Shown piece after piece: positions 24,431-36,900 of a stretch of 64,000 nucleotides of DNA. Source of the DNA: Struthio camelus (taxonomy: Eukaryota > Chordata > Aves > Struthioniformes > Struthionidae). The notes beneath the pieces are model-generated. The model ran no database searches. It saw only the letters and a list, made by a program, of their open reading frames with translations, and had not been told where the DNA came from. Each line of letters opens with the position of its first letter. Positions within the stretch are counted from its first letter, which is position 1. The position numbers and the translations under genes are program-made. The stretch is from positions 3,794,501 through 3,858,500 of the forward strand of contig NC_090981.1 of assembly GCF_040807025.1 (NCBI RefSeq), read 5' to 3'.

Positions 24431-27400
24431 AACATACTATGCTTTGAGCGCTTGGCGGTGCCTTCCCTTTTGTCTGTCTCGTTGAGCTGGACTTCATCGT
24501 CATTGGGAAATGCCTGGTTTTGATCCGTGTTCTCCACTTTTGTTTCGTCTTATCACTTCACCTGGAAAACTGTGCTATAGAGGCGTATGCCTGAAACAAC
24601 CTTACTGAATTTTTTTCCTCTCTTTTCTAGAGGACGATATAAAGTAAAAAATAAAAAAGTATTTAGGTCAGTTAGCCAATTCAGTCCCACCATTAACGCA
24701 GTTTCCAGGTTTTATTATCGATTTAAGTGTACTTTGGATTTTTATTCTGTACACTATATTAAATTCTGAAGTTAACAGACATAAATGTTAGATTTCAGCA
24801 GTAGTTTATTGGAAGTGTACTTGGTGCCCAAGAAAGAGCATATTTTTATTGATCGTTGAAATAGTTTCGATATCTGTCATTGTTAAAATTGGCTATCCCT
24901 CAGCTTAGTTGTAATGAGACTTGGATAACTCAAAGATGATGATAATTTATTTTCCCCTTTTAGTTTCTCTGGATAATTTTACCAGTAGCTATGAAGTTAA
25001 CTGACATAAATTACTGTTTGAGTTCACTTGCTGAATAAAGTAGCTTCTTGTTATGTTGCTTCTTATGTTGGGAAGTCACAGGGTTAAATAGGAATATCCC
25101 TGAGGTTAAGACTTTCTCCTTTTGGAGGTAGAAGAGATCTTTATATTTTGGAAAGGCAAGTAGTTTGGTTGTAACCACCTACCCAAAAAGGTTGGGGGTG
25201 TATTTGCAAGCCTGTGAAACGGTGATCATCTCTTAGGCCTCTGATCACACCCAGTTTTCTGCTCTTGCTGTGAGTTAGAGATGAAAATGGCTGTTTTGAG
25301 ATGACTAGCTCATGATGCTGCATTTTCTTGATTGAATTTAAGTATCTGCACTCCCTTTCCCCCTAGAAAGGAAGCTGTAGCTATGTTAATCGGATTTTAT
25401 ATTTTCCTCTAACAGTGGGTGTATGCTCGGCTGCTTCAGTTCTATGGGTTGTGTAGGAGTTGGAAGCCTTTGGAGATATAAATAGAAGCTGATTTCAGAG
25501 GCCCCTGTTGACAAGGTTTTGTGTCTGAGTCTCTAGCTCAGCCTGTCACATTGCAGCCTTGTGATGGGCAGAAGCTAATGCACTCACCCACATGACCCAA
25601 GTTTCTGAGAAATGTTAAGGAAAGCAGATGCATATGTGATGGTATTAGAAGCTAGTTTTCCAGGTAAATAGAACTGAATTTGTAAGTAGATTTTTGGCTA
25701 GTTGCTGATGTTCTAAGGAGAAAAGTTCCTACGATAAAGACTTGGAGAAGTCTGTAATCTCCCTTTTATGAAAGCCTCACTTTCATTATTGCTTGTTCAA
25801 AAGACTAAACAGCATAATTTAGTGTCCTGGTTACTAGATTAAGTACAGGAAAGCGTATAACTTTTCTAGTTGGTGATAAAGGCTTTTAGAAGAAACATAG
25901 GTGATACTTGGACCTTCTTCAAGAGCATGAAAAAGCACAATTTTGTAAGCATTGGAAAACAACAAGACCTTTCAACTAGGGGAATGTATTTCAAGTAGTG
26001 GTAGAATGTGCTGGCAAAGGAGCCATGAAGACTCTTGTTTGTAATATGTTAATACCAGCATTAACACCTAAAGCTAGTGGAGAAACATGTTTACAGCATA
26101 GTAATTTGAAAGTGGAGCAAGTCAATTGAGATTGATGGTGTCGGTGTATCTGATAGCACTTTGAGTTTACCTACTTAATAAGATGGCAGAAGTACATTCT
26201 TTATTTCTATTATAGAAACATAAAGCTGTAATATGGAGGAGAAGATGTTTTAGACTTTAGACTTATGTAGTTAGGTTATCATTTCTGCTGACTGCCTTGA
26301 CCGGTATATGGCTGTCAAGCTGCAATTTGTTGAGAGGTCTATCTGAATAACTGAGTTTGCTTTTTTCGTTCTGAAATGAAGATATAAAAAGTTGGAGTCC
26401 CATGATCATCAGCAGGCAAGCAAATTAATTTTACTTGTTTACTTTCTCCTGCTACTGATTTACTTTGATCCCAGAAATGTAGTTTTTATCAATTACAGTT
26501 GTCATACTATTGAGATGTATTTACAACTTAGTGTGGCATTTTTTTATTTATGAAAAGTATTCCTTCATACACTGGAATTAATTTGCTTTTGGTATAATTG
26601 AGTTCTCACAAGTATCAGTAATCCAATATCCTTTATTATGGCTGCTTTTAAAGAGAAAGACAGTAATTTAGAGATTTCACCAAAATGTCTTCAGGAGACT
26701 TGTACAGTGCTTCTACTAAATCTATGTTTTGGGAGGACAAGTGCAATATTTTTACATATCCTCAATTTGTAGTAGATCACTTGATTACTGTGTTCAAGTT
26801 TTATTGCCCTTGGGAACCAAGAATTTGGTTGCTATATTAGTTTTTCTACTAACCTTGCTTTGCAGAGGTTAACCACCAGTGAAGGTGAAATATTTTTATT
26901 GTTGCATTTTGCAGTTGATGAAAGAGAGGGTTAGCATTGCCTGCCTTTGGGAGACGCGGATCTTTTGCTATAACTTTTTTAAGACAAAGGATTTAACTGG
27001 CTTTTTGGAAATGCGTAGGCTGTGTAAATGAATGTGTTTAACAGTCTGAAGTTGTTTTATTTGTATTGGAAGAGTAAGTTCAGGTTTAAACTTATTTCAG
27101 AAATGCTCTTTGACTCTGAAGGGCCTGTTGTATGCATGTTGTTGTCAGTTAATATTCACTATCAGGTTTCATATGCAATTTAAGCAGAGTTGAAGGCCTT
27201 GTTTTGGAAACTACTCCTAAAGATAGGAATACAGATTAAAATGGACTGTTGCGCATACTTCAATGATCTTTATTGTTCTGTTTAACAAATGTATTTTGAA
27301 AATAGGAACTGCTAATAATTAATGGAATTAGCATCAAAATGATGCATCACTGGAAAAAGTGGAGTTCTGTTAGCTTTTTTTTTTTTTTAACTCCATGTTA

Positions 27401-27799
27401 ATTGCCAGAATTGTTTAGTAGATACAAACTTGGTCTTGCTTATTCTGCACATCTAGCTGTGGTTATTTTCCTAATCTGTAAGTGCTCAGTGGTGGTAATA
27501 AAGCTTTTGTTGGCTGTTAAATTGAACTTGATCATAACCTGCACACACGGCTCAGTGTCCAACAAGTATATTACTTTTCAGTATTACTATGATAACACTT
27601 TTTCTTAGGTTCATAAAGATGTTACACATCAATATAATTGCAGCATTGAATGGTATGTTAACATCAATATAGCTGCTTTTAAAAAAAGCTGATATCAATT
27701 TTTGGGGCAGGGTGAGCAGACATACTTTAGTTCTATAACCCTGTAATTCATTTTGGTGACATGCCAGCTCCTAATGCAGTTCTTGATTTTTATTTACAG
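24043..27799 (+). other. ZFAND5: ZFAND5 intron 1
   Basis: Runs from GTACGC at 24043 to TATTTACAG at 27799 if the first exon is as proposed. The first 400 bp are still CpG island. The rest is AT-rich with no recognised repeat or gene, apart from a T14 run near 27375-27388. An alternative 5' exon could lie here unseen. Confidence 0.45.
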
Positions 27800-27806
27800 C
27801 ATCGAG

Positions 27807-27957
27807 ATGGCTCAGGAAACAAACCAGACCCCAGGGCCCATGCTCTGTAGTACAGGATGTGGATTTTATGGAAATCCTAGGACAAATGGGATGTGTTCTG
27901 TTTGCTACAAAGAGCATCTTCAGCGACAGCAGAATAGTGGTAGAATCAGCCCAATGG
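27807..27957 (+). CDS. ZFAND5: ZFAND5 coding exon 1 (A20 finger)
   Basis: The exon begins at 27800 after TATTTACAG, and the ATG is at 27807 in the context TCGAGATGG. It encodes residues 1-50 and the first base of Gly51, including the whole A20 zinc finger (C14, C18, C30, C33). The donor is ATGG/GTAAGG at 27957/27958, and a T19 tract follows at 27974. Confidence 0.96.
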
Positions 27958-30900
27958 GTAAGGGTTTAGTTCGTTTTTTTTTTTTTTTTTTTAAATTATA
28001 ACAGAGCGAGGAATAAAAAAAAATATTTCAGGAGAACTTCTGAAAGCTATGTACTAAGACTATGAATATCAGAGAATACTACTATAAAACACAGTAAAAT
28101 AAAAATGCAATTTTGTGTAATTATTGTCAACTTGGTGTTGAGTTTTAATTTACATTTCTACATATCCTCTGCTATCAGTGTGTTCTTATACAATTCCTGT
28201 ATTTGGTCATTAACAACATAATCTTTAAGTAACAAGTAAGATGCAGTGGAATGAAGGGAATCAGTTCATTACTGTATGCAAGAGTATTTGATTAACTTAT
28301 CTACAGTTTGTTTATAATTAACTTCTCAATTTCCTTTTATATAGGAACAGCCAGTGGTTCAAACAGTCCTACCTCAGACGCTGCATCTGTTCAAAGAGTA
28401 GACGTTAGCTTAAACAACTGTGAAGGTGCTGCTGGCAGCACATCTGAAAAGTCAAGGTAAGATGAAAGTATTTTTGAGGTTTGAATGAGCTGAGTGTGCA
28501 GCAAGTTAAAGACTTGCAGTGATATTGCTCTAGTACAGTGAGTTTCTGCAGAGGGGGAAAAAGGGACAGTGCACCTAACAGTGCTTTGTGAATCATTTAT
28601 AAATAAGAACTGATTACAGTGTTTGGTGTTGGACTACTGCATTTACAAGGATGTTTCTGGTTTATCTGGAGAAACATGCTCTACAGATTGCATATTCTTC
28701 TAGGGAAGCTGAAATAAGAGTGAAAAATATATTTTAGATATAGCAGAAGTAGACATCAGGAACCTGTATCAGTAATAATTGAACAAGTAATCTATTGATG
28801 GATTTGGACAATTTAAGTTTTTATTATAAACTCAAAACTAATGTAAATTACCTGTTTCACTGTACCTAAACAGAAATATACCTGTTGCTGCTTTGCCTGT
28901 AACACAGCAAATGACAGAAATGAGCATTTCAAGAGAAGAAAAAGTAATACCGAAAAAGGAGACTGAGCCAGGTATGTTTACAGAGTAACACTGGATACAA
29001 CTGGTGACTTAACAGAAGTTGACAGCTTGCTTTCTATTAAGTAGGCATCTCCCTTTGTGGTGATGGTCTTGAGGAACTGTTAAGATTGTTATGGATGCTT
29101 TTTGAGTACTGGTACCCTTGGGGTCAAGAAAAATGACTAGTGCCAGAATATAGTTTTCAGATACAATTTGATTCCAGATTCAGTTCAATTTTAGTAGAGA
29201 ATTTGACACCTGTGAAGGCACTTTTGGCTCCAAAACCTTAATTTTTACAAGCAAGACACTTTATAATTGCATTTTGGCCTCAAAGTGAAAGTGTTTAGAA
29301 TACCAACAAAGACCGCTAAAGGTCCTTTAGACTGAGTAATCAGTTGATATAACCAAAGCATTGTTCTGCAGATGTAGAATACTTAATGACCTTAATTGCT
29401 TAGTGAGAATGTTCAATTTAAGTTTTACTCTTGTACAGGAAGGTTGTAGCTGTAGTATTTAAACTATGAAGTGTAAAGTATTTCTTGGAGGGAGGCATGG
29501 AGGGAGTGCTTTCTTAACTACAACTAGTGAATGATTGAATTTGTATTTTATTATACAGCAGTTTATTCAAATTGATATAATAACATACTTGTTCCATATA
29601 TCTATAGGTACCCACATGTTTTAACAGTTCTGAAACAGTCTTCAAACAAGACCGTTTCAGTTGTCTTTTGTTTCAAAACATTGAAAACTAATGCTTGATA
29701 GGAAATCTGTTCACCTAAAGATAATTTTTATTATTTTCAAAATTGAAAATAATAAAGTTGGGAATTGCAGAAGGTACCCCTCAGCATTGTATAAAAATGT
29801 TTTTTATCTAGATGTATCTTTACCAGTAAAGAGACTTGTAACAGCTGATGTTTAATTGCTCAGTATTTGTACACAGAACGTATCTATTTGAAATAAGTCA
29901 TGCTAAGTTAAGATTCTGTGACATGAACTCAAAATACAATTGCTTTTACTATACTCTTTTTTGGTTATGTACAAACTGAGAGGAGATTTTTACATGTTTC
30001 AGCTTCTTGTAACTGATGTCATCTGAAGAGGCTTATTGTATTTAACTGAGAAATAATTTATACTTTGATACAATATTTATAAACCCATATTGTCTTACTG
30101 TGAATGTCTACCTGAAAAGGTGACAAGCAGGAAAGAGAAATACATAAAATGGTAGCAGTAGTCAACTAATAGGCAGTTTATGTCTTACTAAAACTGCTAA
30201 TAGGGGTTTGTTATTTTTGCCAGATGCAAAGGGCAATCTTCTGCTTCTGTTGACCTAATATCTTTTTTTGTTAACCAAGCAATTGCATGATAGTTAGTGT
30301 CACATAGGGTTTTTTTACCTCTAATCAATAAAGATCACTAAAAGCAATTCAAGTTATTTATAGTTGTAAATAGTCTTACAGCTGGAAACTCAAAGCTGAA
30401 ACAAGTAAAAGCTTGGTTAAAGCTTGTGTGTAGAGATCGCTGGAAAGACTACCATAAAATATAAACATGTTTGGAAAAAAACTTCTAGAATGTAAACATG
30501 TTTGGGAGGAAAAAAAATTTTTCCTCAGTACATACCCATAAATTCTTGGAACCACCTTCAGCTCCTCTAAAAATGCAAGTTTCCTTTTAGGTGTTCATTG
30601 TGTTTGGGGCAGATTTTAGACAGCATAAGATTATCTACTATTCTTAGATTACAAAGGGATTATTGGGCATCTAAGATGTACCAAGTGTTTGTTGTGTTCA
30701 CGGGTACACTGATCTGTAAGTGTCTTGCAGTCATGAGAAACTGGCCTAAAGTCTTTATAAATCCCTATTATGTCCTTGCTAGTTGCATTTTTCTTCTCTT
30801 CCTTTTTTGAGCAGCATCCAATGTATGTTGGTCTGTCCTCTTGAGGAGGAGCTGAAATAACAGTAAAGAGTAGAAAATTCATTTTTCCTCATAACAAAAC

Positions 30901-33900
30901 TAATACTTTCTATGAGATGTAGTTCTCCAAAATAACCTCATGATAGTCTGACCCTAGCAACTGAATTTTGTAATTGTATTGGGTGGAAGATCATGGACAA
31001 ACAGTATAGCTTTCAGGCAAAGTAGGTCTCTCTCCTTGTAATGCCTTCACCAGTATGAAGGCTCATTCTCTTCTGCCAGCTTTTCATTAGCAAATGAAAC
31101 TTTAGATCTTTCCTATACAAACCAGAAAGTTGTAGTCATGTCTGGTCGATTGCTTGTGTGTGTGGTTTTTTGTTATTGTTTTTATCCCCCCCCCCCCCCA
31201 AAAAAAAAAAAACTATGGAATTAAAGGATACTTTTTGCTCTTGGGACTTAAGCATCTGATTCTAGAAGGTGCTGAAATTGAGAAGGGGAAAAATGAAGCA
31301 ACAAGCTTATTTTTCTTCATTTGTTTTTTCAGATTGAGGTTTGTAACCTGGGTCCTCATTCAAAACAAGTCAGATCCTAAGGCAATTAATCATATTTTAG
31401 CATTTGAAGGAAGAAGGACATGACAGACATAACTGGCCTAGTTGTTGTAATTCACATGTCTAAAACAAGTTATATTTTGTTGTAACTTGTGATTTATTAG
31501 TTCAGCTTTCTTGCTTGTACTTTTATAATTTGTGGCTTGTGCTCAGTCCAGTTGCTTATCTGATGAGCTGCTCACAAAAGTCAGTGAAATCTAAAGACCT
31601 TTATGTCCAAACTCCAATGTATTATTAGGTACTGGTTATATCATACTTTTCACAGGCTTTTGATATGCTTCTAAACTTTTTATTAAGGATTGAATTCTAG
31701 TACAGTCTTGACCAAAGTCAGAATATACCCAATTCTGAAATCTTCCTATTCTAGAAATATGGTGCATAGTTAGTGTGTTTCTTTTTCTTGGGGTTGTTTT
31801 TCCTCCACACTGAGTTATAGGAATTAAATGCAAAACTTAGTTAACTTTCCTTTCCTATGTTGATTATTACATCGGAGCAATACCAAGCTGGAGAGGCATA
31901 GTTGGAGGCCTTCCTCAATAAACCTGTTTTGTTTTAGTGGCTTTGTAAGTGGAAATAATATTTAACTCTGTTCTTTCTTGTATGGATCTTTTAAGCACTA
32001 AACTGTTTTGAGGAAAAGTATGTTTAATCATATTGTATTAAATCATAGCTATTTTATTTTATTTTTTTGCTTCTTGGTAGGTCACTACCTTTCTGAAGGA
32101 TGAGTCTCCTGTCAGGTCTGTCAGTGTTTCCAGACTTAATTAGTATCAGCATGCATATCAGTGTCTTGGTTTGTTTAACCCAGTAATAGCACTGTTTTAG
32201 GGAGTAGTGTGATGAGTTATGTCACTCTATGAAGCCACAGTTGTGGAATAGTGCCACCTGTAAAGAAAGTGAACCAGAACTTGAAATGATTATGGTCTCC
32301 ATTTGTAAAATACATATTCAAATATCCTCTCCAAATATTGTTAACTTACAGTCCTATTCCATCCATTTCGTAGGTTACCCTTTCTGTTCCTGAAAGCTGA
32401 TGTTAAATGAGCTTTGCAAGACAGGAGATGATGGTTAGCTCGCTTGTCTTTTGGCTCTGTACCAAGCCAATGTGATTAGTTATCTTAATGTTAAACAACA
32501 CAGCTGTCCTGCATGCAGGTTGAGACCTTGTTATGGGTTGCCCTCATTCATGTTGTAGATTTAAAAAAAAAAAAAAAAACAAAAAAAAAACAGTAGCTAT
32601 GATGTGTACAGTGTGTTGCAGATAATCTTCTGAGTAAGATGCTGAATAGACAGCCAACTTTAGATATTGTAGACTCAAGATGGTAAATAGATGGTATTAC
32701 TTGGTTCTTGCTGTTTTAATAACTGCCTTGTTATTTCTGATTTGTCTTTAAACATGGCTGTAGTATTTAATCATGTTACTACCTATAGACAGTTCCTTTG
32801 TGGCTGTCTTTAATACTGTCTGATGTAAGAATCTTGTTGTCTTGTGTTCAAAATAGTTCTCAAGTTTCCCATGTCCACTGAAGCTTGAGTAGAAATCCCT
32901 GATTCAAACAATTCTGGAGTGGAACCAGTAATCTTTTCTAAGCCTTCAAGTTGTCCACCTTGGAAAGTGAGACTGAGGGAGCAACTACTGGTGCTGTGCT
33001 TGTTCCTGATAGGATGCTATTATATCTTTATCTGTTGTATACTTCTGTTAAAAAGTCATTATGGTGACCAAATTAAACTATGTTTCAGTGTGATATTTAA
33101 ACAGGGGTATCTTTTACATTGTATTGATGTAATAGTAAAGGTATCCAATATGCCTATTAAGAGTTGAGCATGTGGGAGATTAGTTATGCATTGCAAAATA
33201 GCTTTATCCCCTTTCTTTGGCATGAAATTAAAAATGACGCAATTTATTCTTTAGCCTTTCCTGGGCACCTAGATCAGCATAGCAATTGTAGTTTCTGAAG
33301 AGTACAATATTTATCTTCAAGAAGCTTGACTTGCATAATAAATACTGTCCATCCACTTTTCAGTGACTCAAATTTTATATACAAGTCAATTTGTCTTAAT
33401 GTGCAATATAGGATTATAGGATGTGCAATAAGGACTGCATGACCTGTAGTATAACTTTCTCCTCTGGCACTGCAGAAGTGTGATCTAATGTCTTTCTCAT
33501 GTCTTTTGGGTTCCCTTTTTGGGTTACCTTCTTTCCTCTACTGTTCTGATTTTTCCCAGTTCTTCTGTGGTGGGAATGGAGAAGGTGTTAGTGTCATGTA
33601 AAAAAATAGCATAAAAAGTTTCAAGCATTCTTACTGTCATGACTTTCACTCCACTGGCATGCTTACTAGTACCATGGAAGTATGTGATTTGTTAAACTGA
33701 TGGGTTTTTATTTTAGATACCACTTTGGTCACAGAAGAAGCTCCTAAAAAATCTTGTTTTATTTTCATCAGGTTTTGTCCAACTGAAAAAAATGGCCGAA
33801 TCATTCCTTTCTAGTATAAATCTCTGTCAGAGAATATCTACAGTAGGCATGCTCTTTTGCAGCAGCTGTATTCATTTATATAAAGAAAACCATGATCAGT

Positions 33901-36900
33901 TTTGAAAATCTGGTTACTACAATGGTGGTTCTTTTGAGAAAAATCCCATGTAGTCACTGTGGCTTAATACTTTGAGGTAAAAGAGGAACATTGTTCTTCC
34001 TGTTTGTAGGACTGTTCTGTGTATAGGTTGAGTAGCTGTCATGCTGTGGTTTGTGGCATACTTCAATCATCAGTGACCTTGCTGTTCCTACATGCCTTTC
34101 TTAAAAACTCATCTCATCTTCAGACTATACATGAAGAATCTCATCTTCAGACTATACATGAAGAAGTAAATCCCCAAATTTATCATGCAACACCTGTATT
34201 TGTGGCTTTTTTGGGCACCTGTCTAGTACTAGGATTGTGTTAGTTTTTATTATTCTAGCAGTTATGATCTCCCCTGTTTTGTTACTCCTGATGATACTGC
34301 ATCTGCCAATGCCTGCAGATAACTATTACTTTTGTCTTAAATTGTTAATAAGATTTGTTCAGTTCTGAAAATCTCCATTGCTGTTAAGTTTTTCAGCCTT
34401 GTAGCAGGAGAACTGGTTTGGTAAAATTCAAGTGAACTAAACCTAATTTGGTAGCTTTTTGAGCCAATGGTTGGGAAGGTAAATGACCAAGGTGATGGAG
34501 AGGGGTACGTGCCAACAGGAACTCTAAGATGACAGAATATTCCTTTTAGTGGTAAGGGGTTTGCTTCATCTGAACAGGGGTATTGGTACTGAGGAAGCAG
34601 ATCTGGAGACAACAATAACAACCATTTTTCCTACCATTGTTTCAGCTTTTGTCCAGTGATTTATTCCATGGTGATCACATGGCATCATTTAGAGCACTTT
34701 GATTTCATCAACACCATGTGATTTCTGGTGTAAAATGAATTCAGTATATTGTGGACTGGCATTCTGATTGCCCAGTTGGATTTGACTTCTATGCTAAAGG
34801 AATCCTTTTGTGACAAGCAGTTGTCAGGATAGTATCTGAATTTATATTGGCTTTGGACATCGTGCCAGAACAGCAGCATTTTAAATATATTTCATTAGAG
34901 CCACAGTTTGAAGAAAAAAAAAAATTTCTTTTGTAAGCTTTAGTAAGGGCACCTTAGGCAGCTTTGTACCTGTTCTAGCTGTTAATCAGAAGGGACTTTA
35001 TGAAGGTTTAAGGTAATAAAAAACTCATCATTAGGTTTAACTCTAGCAGAAAAGTGGGAGAATCCCTTCTTTCTGCAGGTGTTACCATTGTAGAGTAATA
35101 AGTTGAACACTTCATTTTTGGGGGGCTCTGCCAACATATCCTTGTCTTGGGACCTTCTAGCTGTCTGCTTCTGTATGTTGTATGCTGCTTTTCCTTATTT
35201 AAACATGTTTTAGTTGTGAGGGGAAGGATCTCGTTCAACAGCTTTTATATGAAATGGCCCTTTTCACTTCTCAGGATTATTCTTATCGCTTTCCTGTTCC
35301 TGTGTTGCTGGTTGTGGCAGTGAACACTACTTGTCACAGTTTATATAGAGGAAGAAGTATATTTGTAGTAGTCAGTAATGTTTTCCCTTAGATAACATTT
35401 TCCTTTAGATGGATTTTTTTCTTAATGCTTTTTTGTGGTACAGAATGACCTACTAGACTATCTTTTTGTCTTGGTGAATCCTGGGAAACTGCCATTTCCA
35501 CTTTTTTGTTTTCTTGTGAGCATGTTCAGCAGTGATAAACTGTAAGGTTACTCCTTTTCTTGTTTTCATTTTCTTTTAGTGCTATGTTATGAGTGACTGA
35601 ATTATTTAGTCTGCTGTTGCTTTTCCCCCTTCTTTCCCCTTTTCCATCTGATTGAAACAATGTGTGTGCTCCCAGGGCTCATGAGTTGGTTCTAATGCAG
35701 ATGAAGTTTCCCTCTGGCTAGCTATATACTGAATTGCAAAGTGTGCAAGTACTTCTGGTTCTTCTTTTTCATCTGCCATGGCTTATGATTAGTATTTTAT
35801 TTTTAAATGAACTAGTATTTATAACAAATCTAAAAGGAACTTGACCATGCTTTTTGGCTTTGGAGATTTTGGGTGGTGTTTTGGGGGGGGAGGGGGGAAT
35901 TTTTAAATGCCATAGCTAATGCCTGTCAGCCAAGGTGTGTAGTGACCCAGCAGGTTTATGCTGTTTGCAGTATTAGTTCTTTATAAGCTGATGTTTGGTC
36001 ACAGGCTCTTGACTAGATTGAGCAAATACCGAACACTAAAGACCAAGGAAAGTAAAGATAAATTCAGAGGATCCTATCTGCAGATCAATAACACTAATTG
36101 TGAAGACAAAATTGGTTTGTTTTTGGGGGGGGGGAAGGGAATCAGTAGCTGAAACTACTCTTGAAAAGTATTAATAGCAATAGTGATTCAAGTGCTGTAA
36201 TGAAGTGCTTGTGTGTTTTGTGGTTTTTTTGCACTTAAAGTATTTTGTATCCAAGACGGTATAATTTTGTTATCTTCAGATTTAACATAATAGCATTGAC
36301 TCTGAACTTATCTGTTTTCTAAAACAAACAAACAAAAAAAATTTAAATATGCCAAAGATAAAAGTAGTGAATGAGTTTTAGTTGTTCTTTACTACAACAG
36401 TAACAGTCCTAAAGTATAAGAAAATATCAGCAACCCTTGTTTTACTGTATAAAACTTTCTGGGCACAAGCACTGAAAGTTCCTTGTTACCTGTGAAAGTT
36501 TGTTACTCTTAAATCTAGCTTATAATTTAGATTATGAACTGACTGGATTGTTGACTTGTACAGTGAATTATGAAATTGGGCTTGTATTATTTGAGGTTTT
36601 CTGCATGTTAGTATTAAGTGAGTGTTTTATGATATACAATACAAACAGAATGATTGTTTTATGATGACAATACAAATGGAATTTTTAAAATCAGGTATAA
36701 ATAGTAAAGATGGAAAAACAGTCAACAAAACTGGTGGTTCTTCATGTCTGGAAAAATCCACCTTTTGTAGGTGTGCCGGGAGGCCTCTGCAGAACAACCA
36801 AACCAGTTGGTAGGCATTTCACCCTGGTAAGGTAATTCAGCAGGCTCTGTACACTAAACAGGTTTGGGTGGTTGTATGGGTGTCCCTACTCCTTATGAAT

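Noticed and set aside
27753-27806. Upstream in-frame start giving an 18-residue extension of ZFAND5
   Set aside because: 27753-27799 is intron up to the TATTTACAG acceptor, and the conserved protein starts MAQET at 27807.
30459-30505. Two copies of TAAACATGTTTGG with a forkhead-like TGTAAACA in ZFAND5 intron 4
   Set aside because: ZFAND5 is induced in muscle wasting, where FOXO factors act, but one short motif in a 10-kb AT-rich intron is expected by chance and no conservation can be checked here.
32563-32590. A-rich tract as the tail of a processed pseudogene or SINE
   Set aside because: No gene-like or SINE-like sequence upstream of it and no flanking duplication were found.
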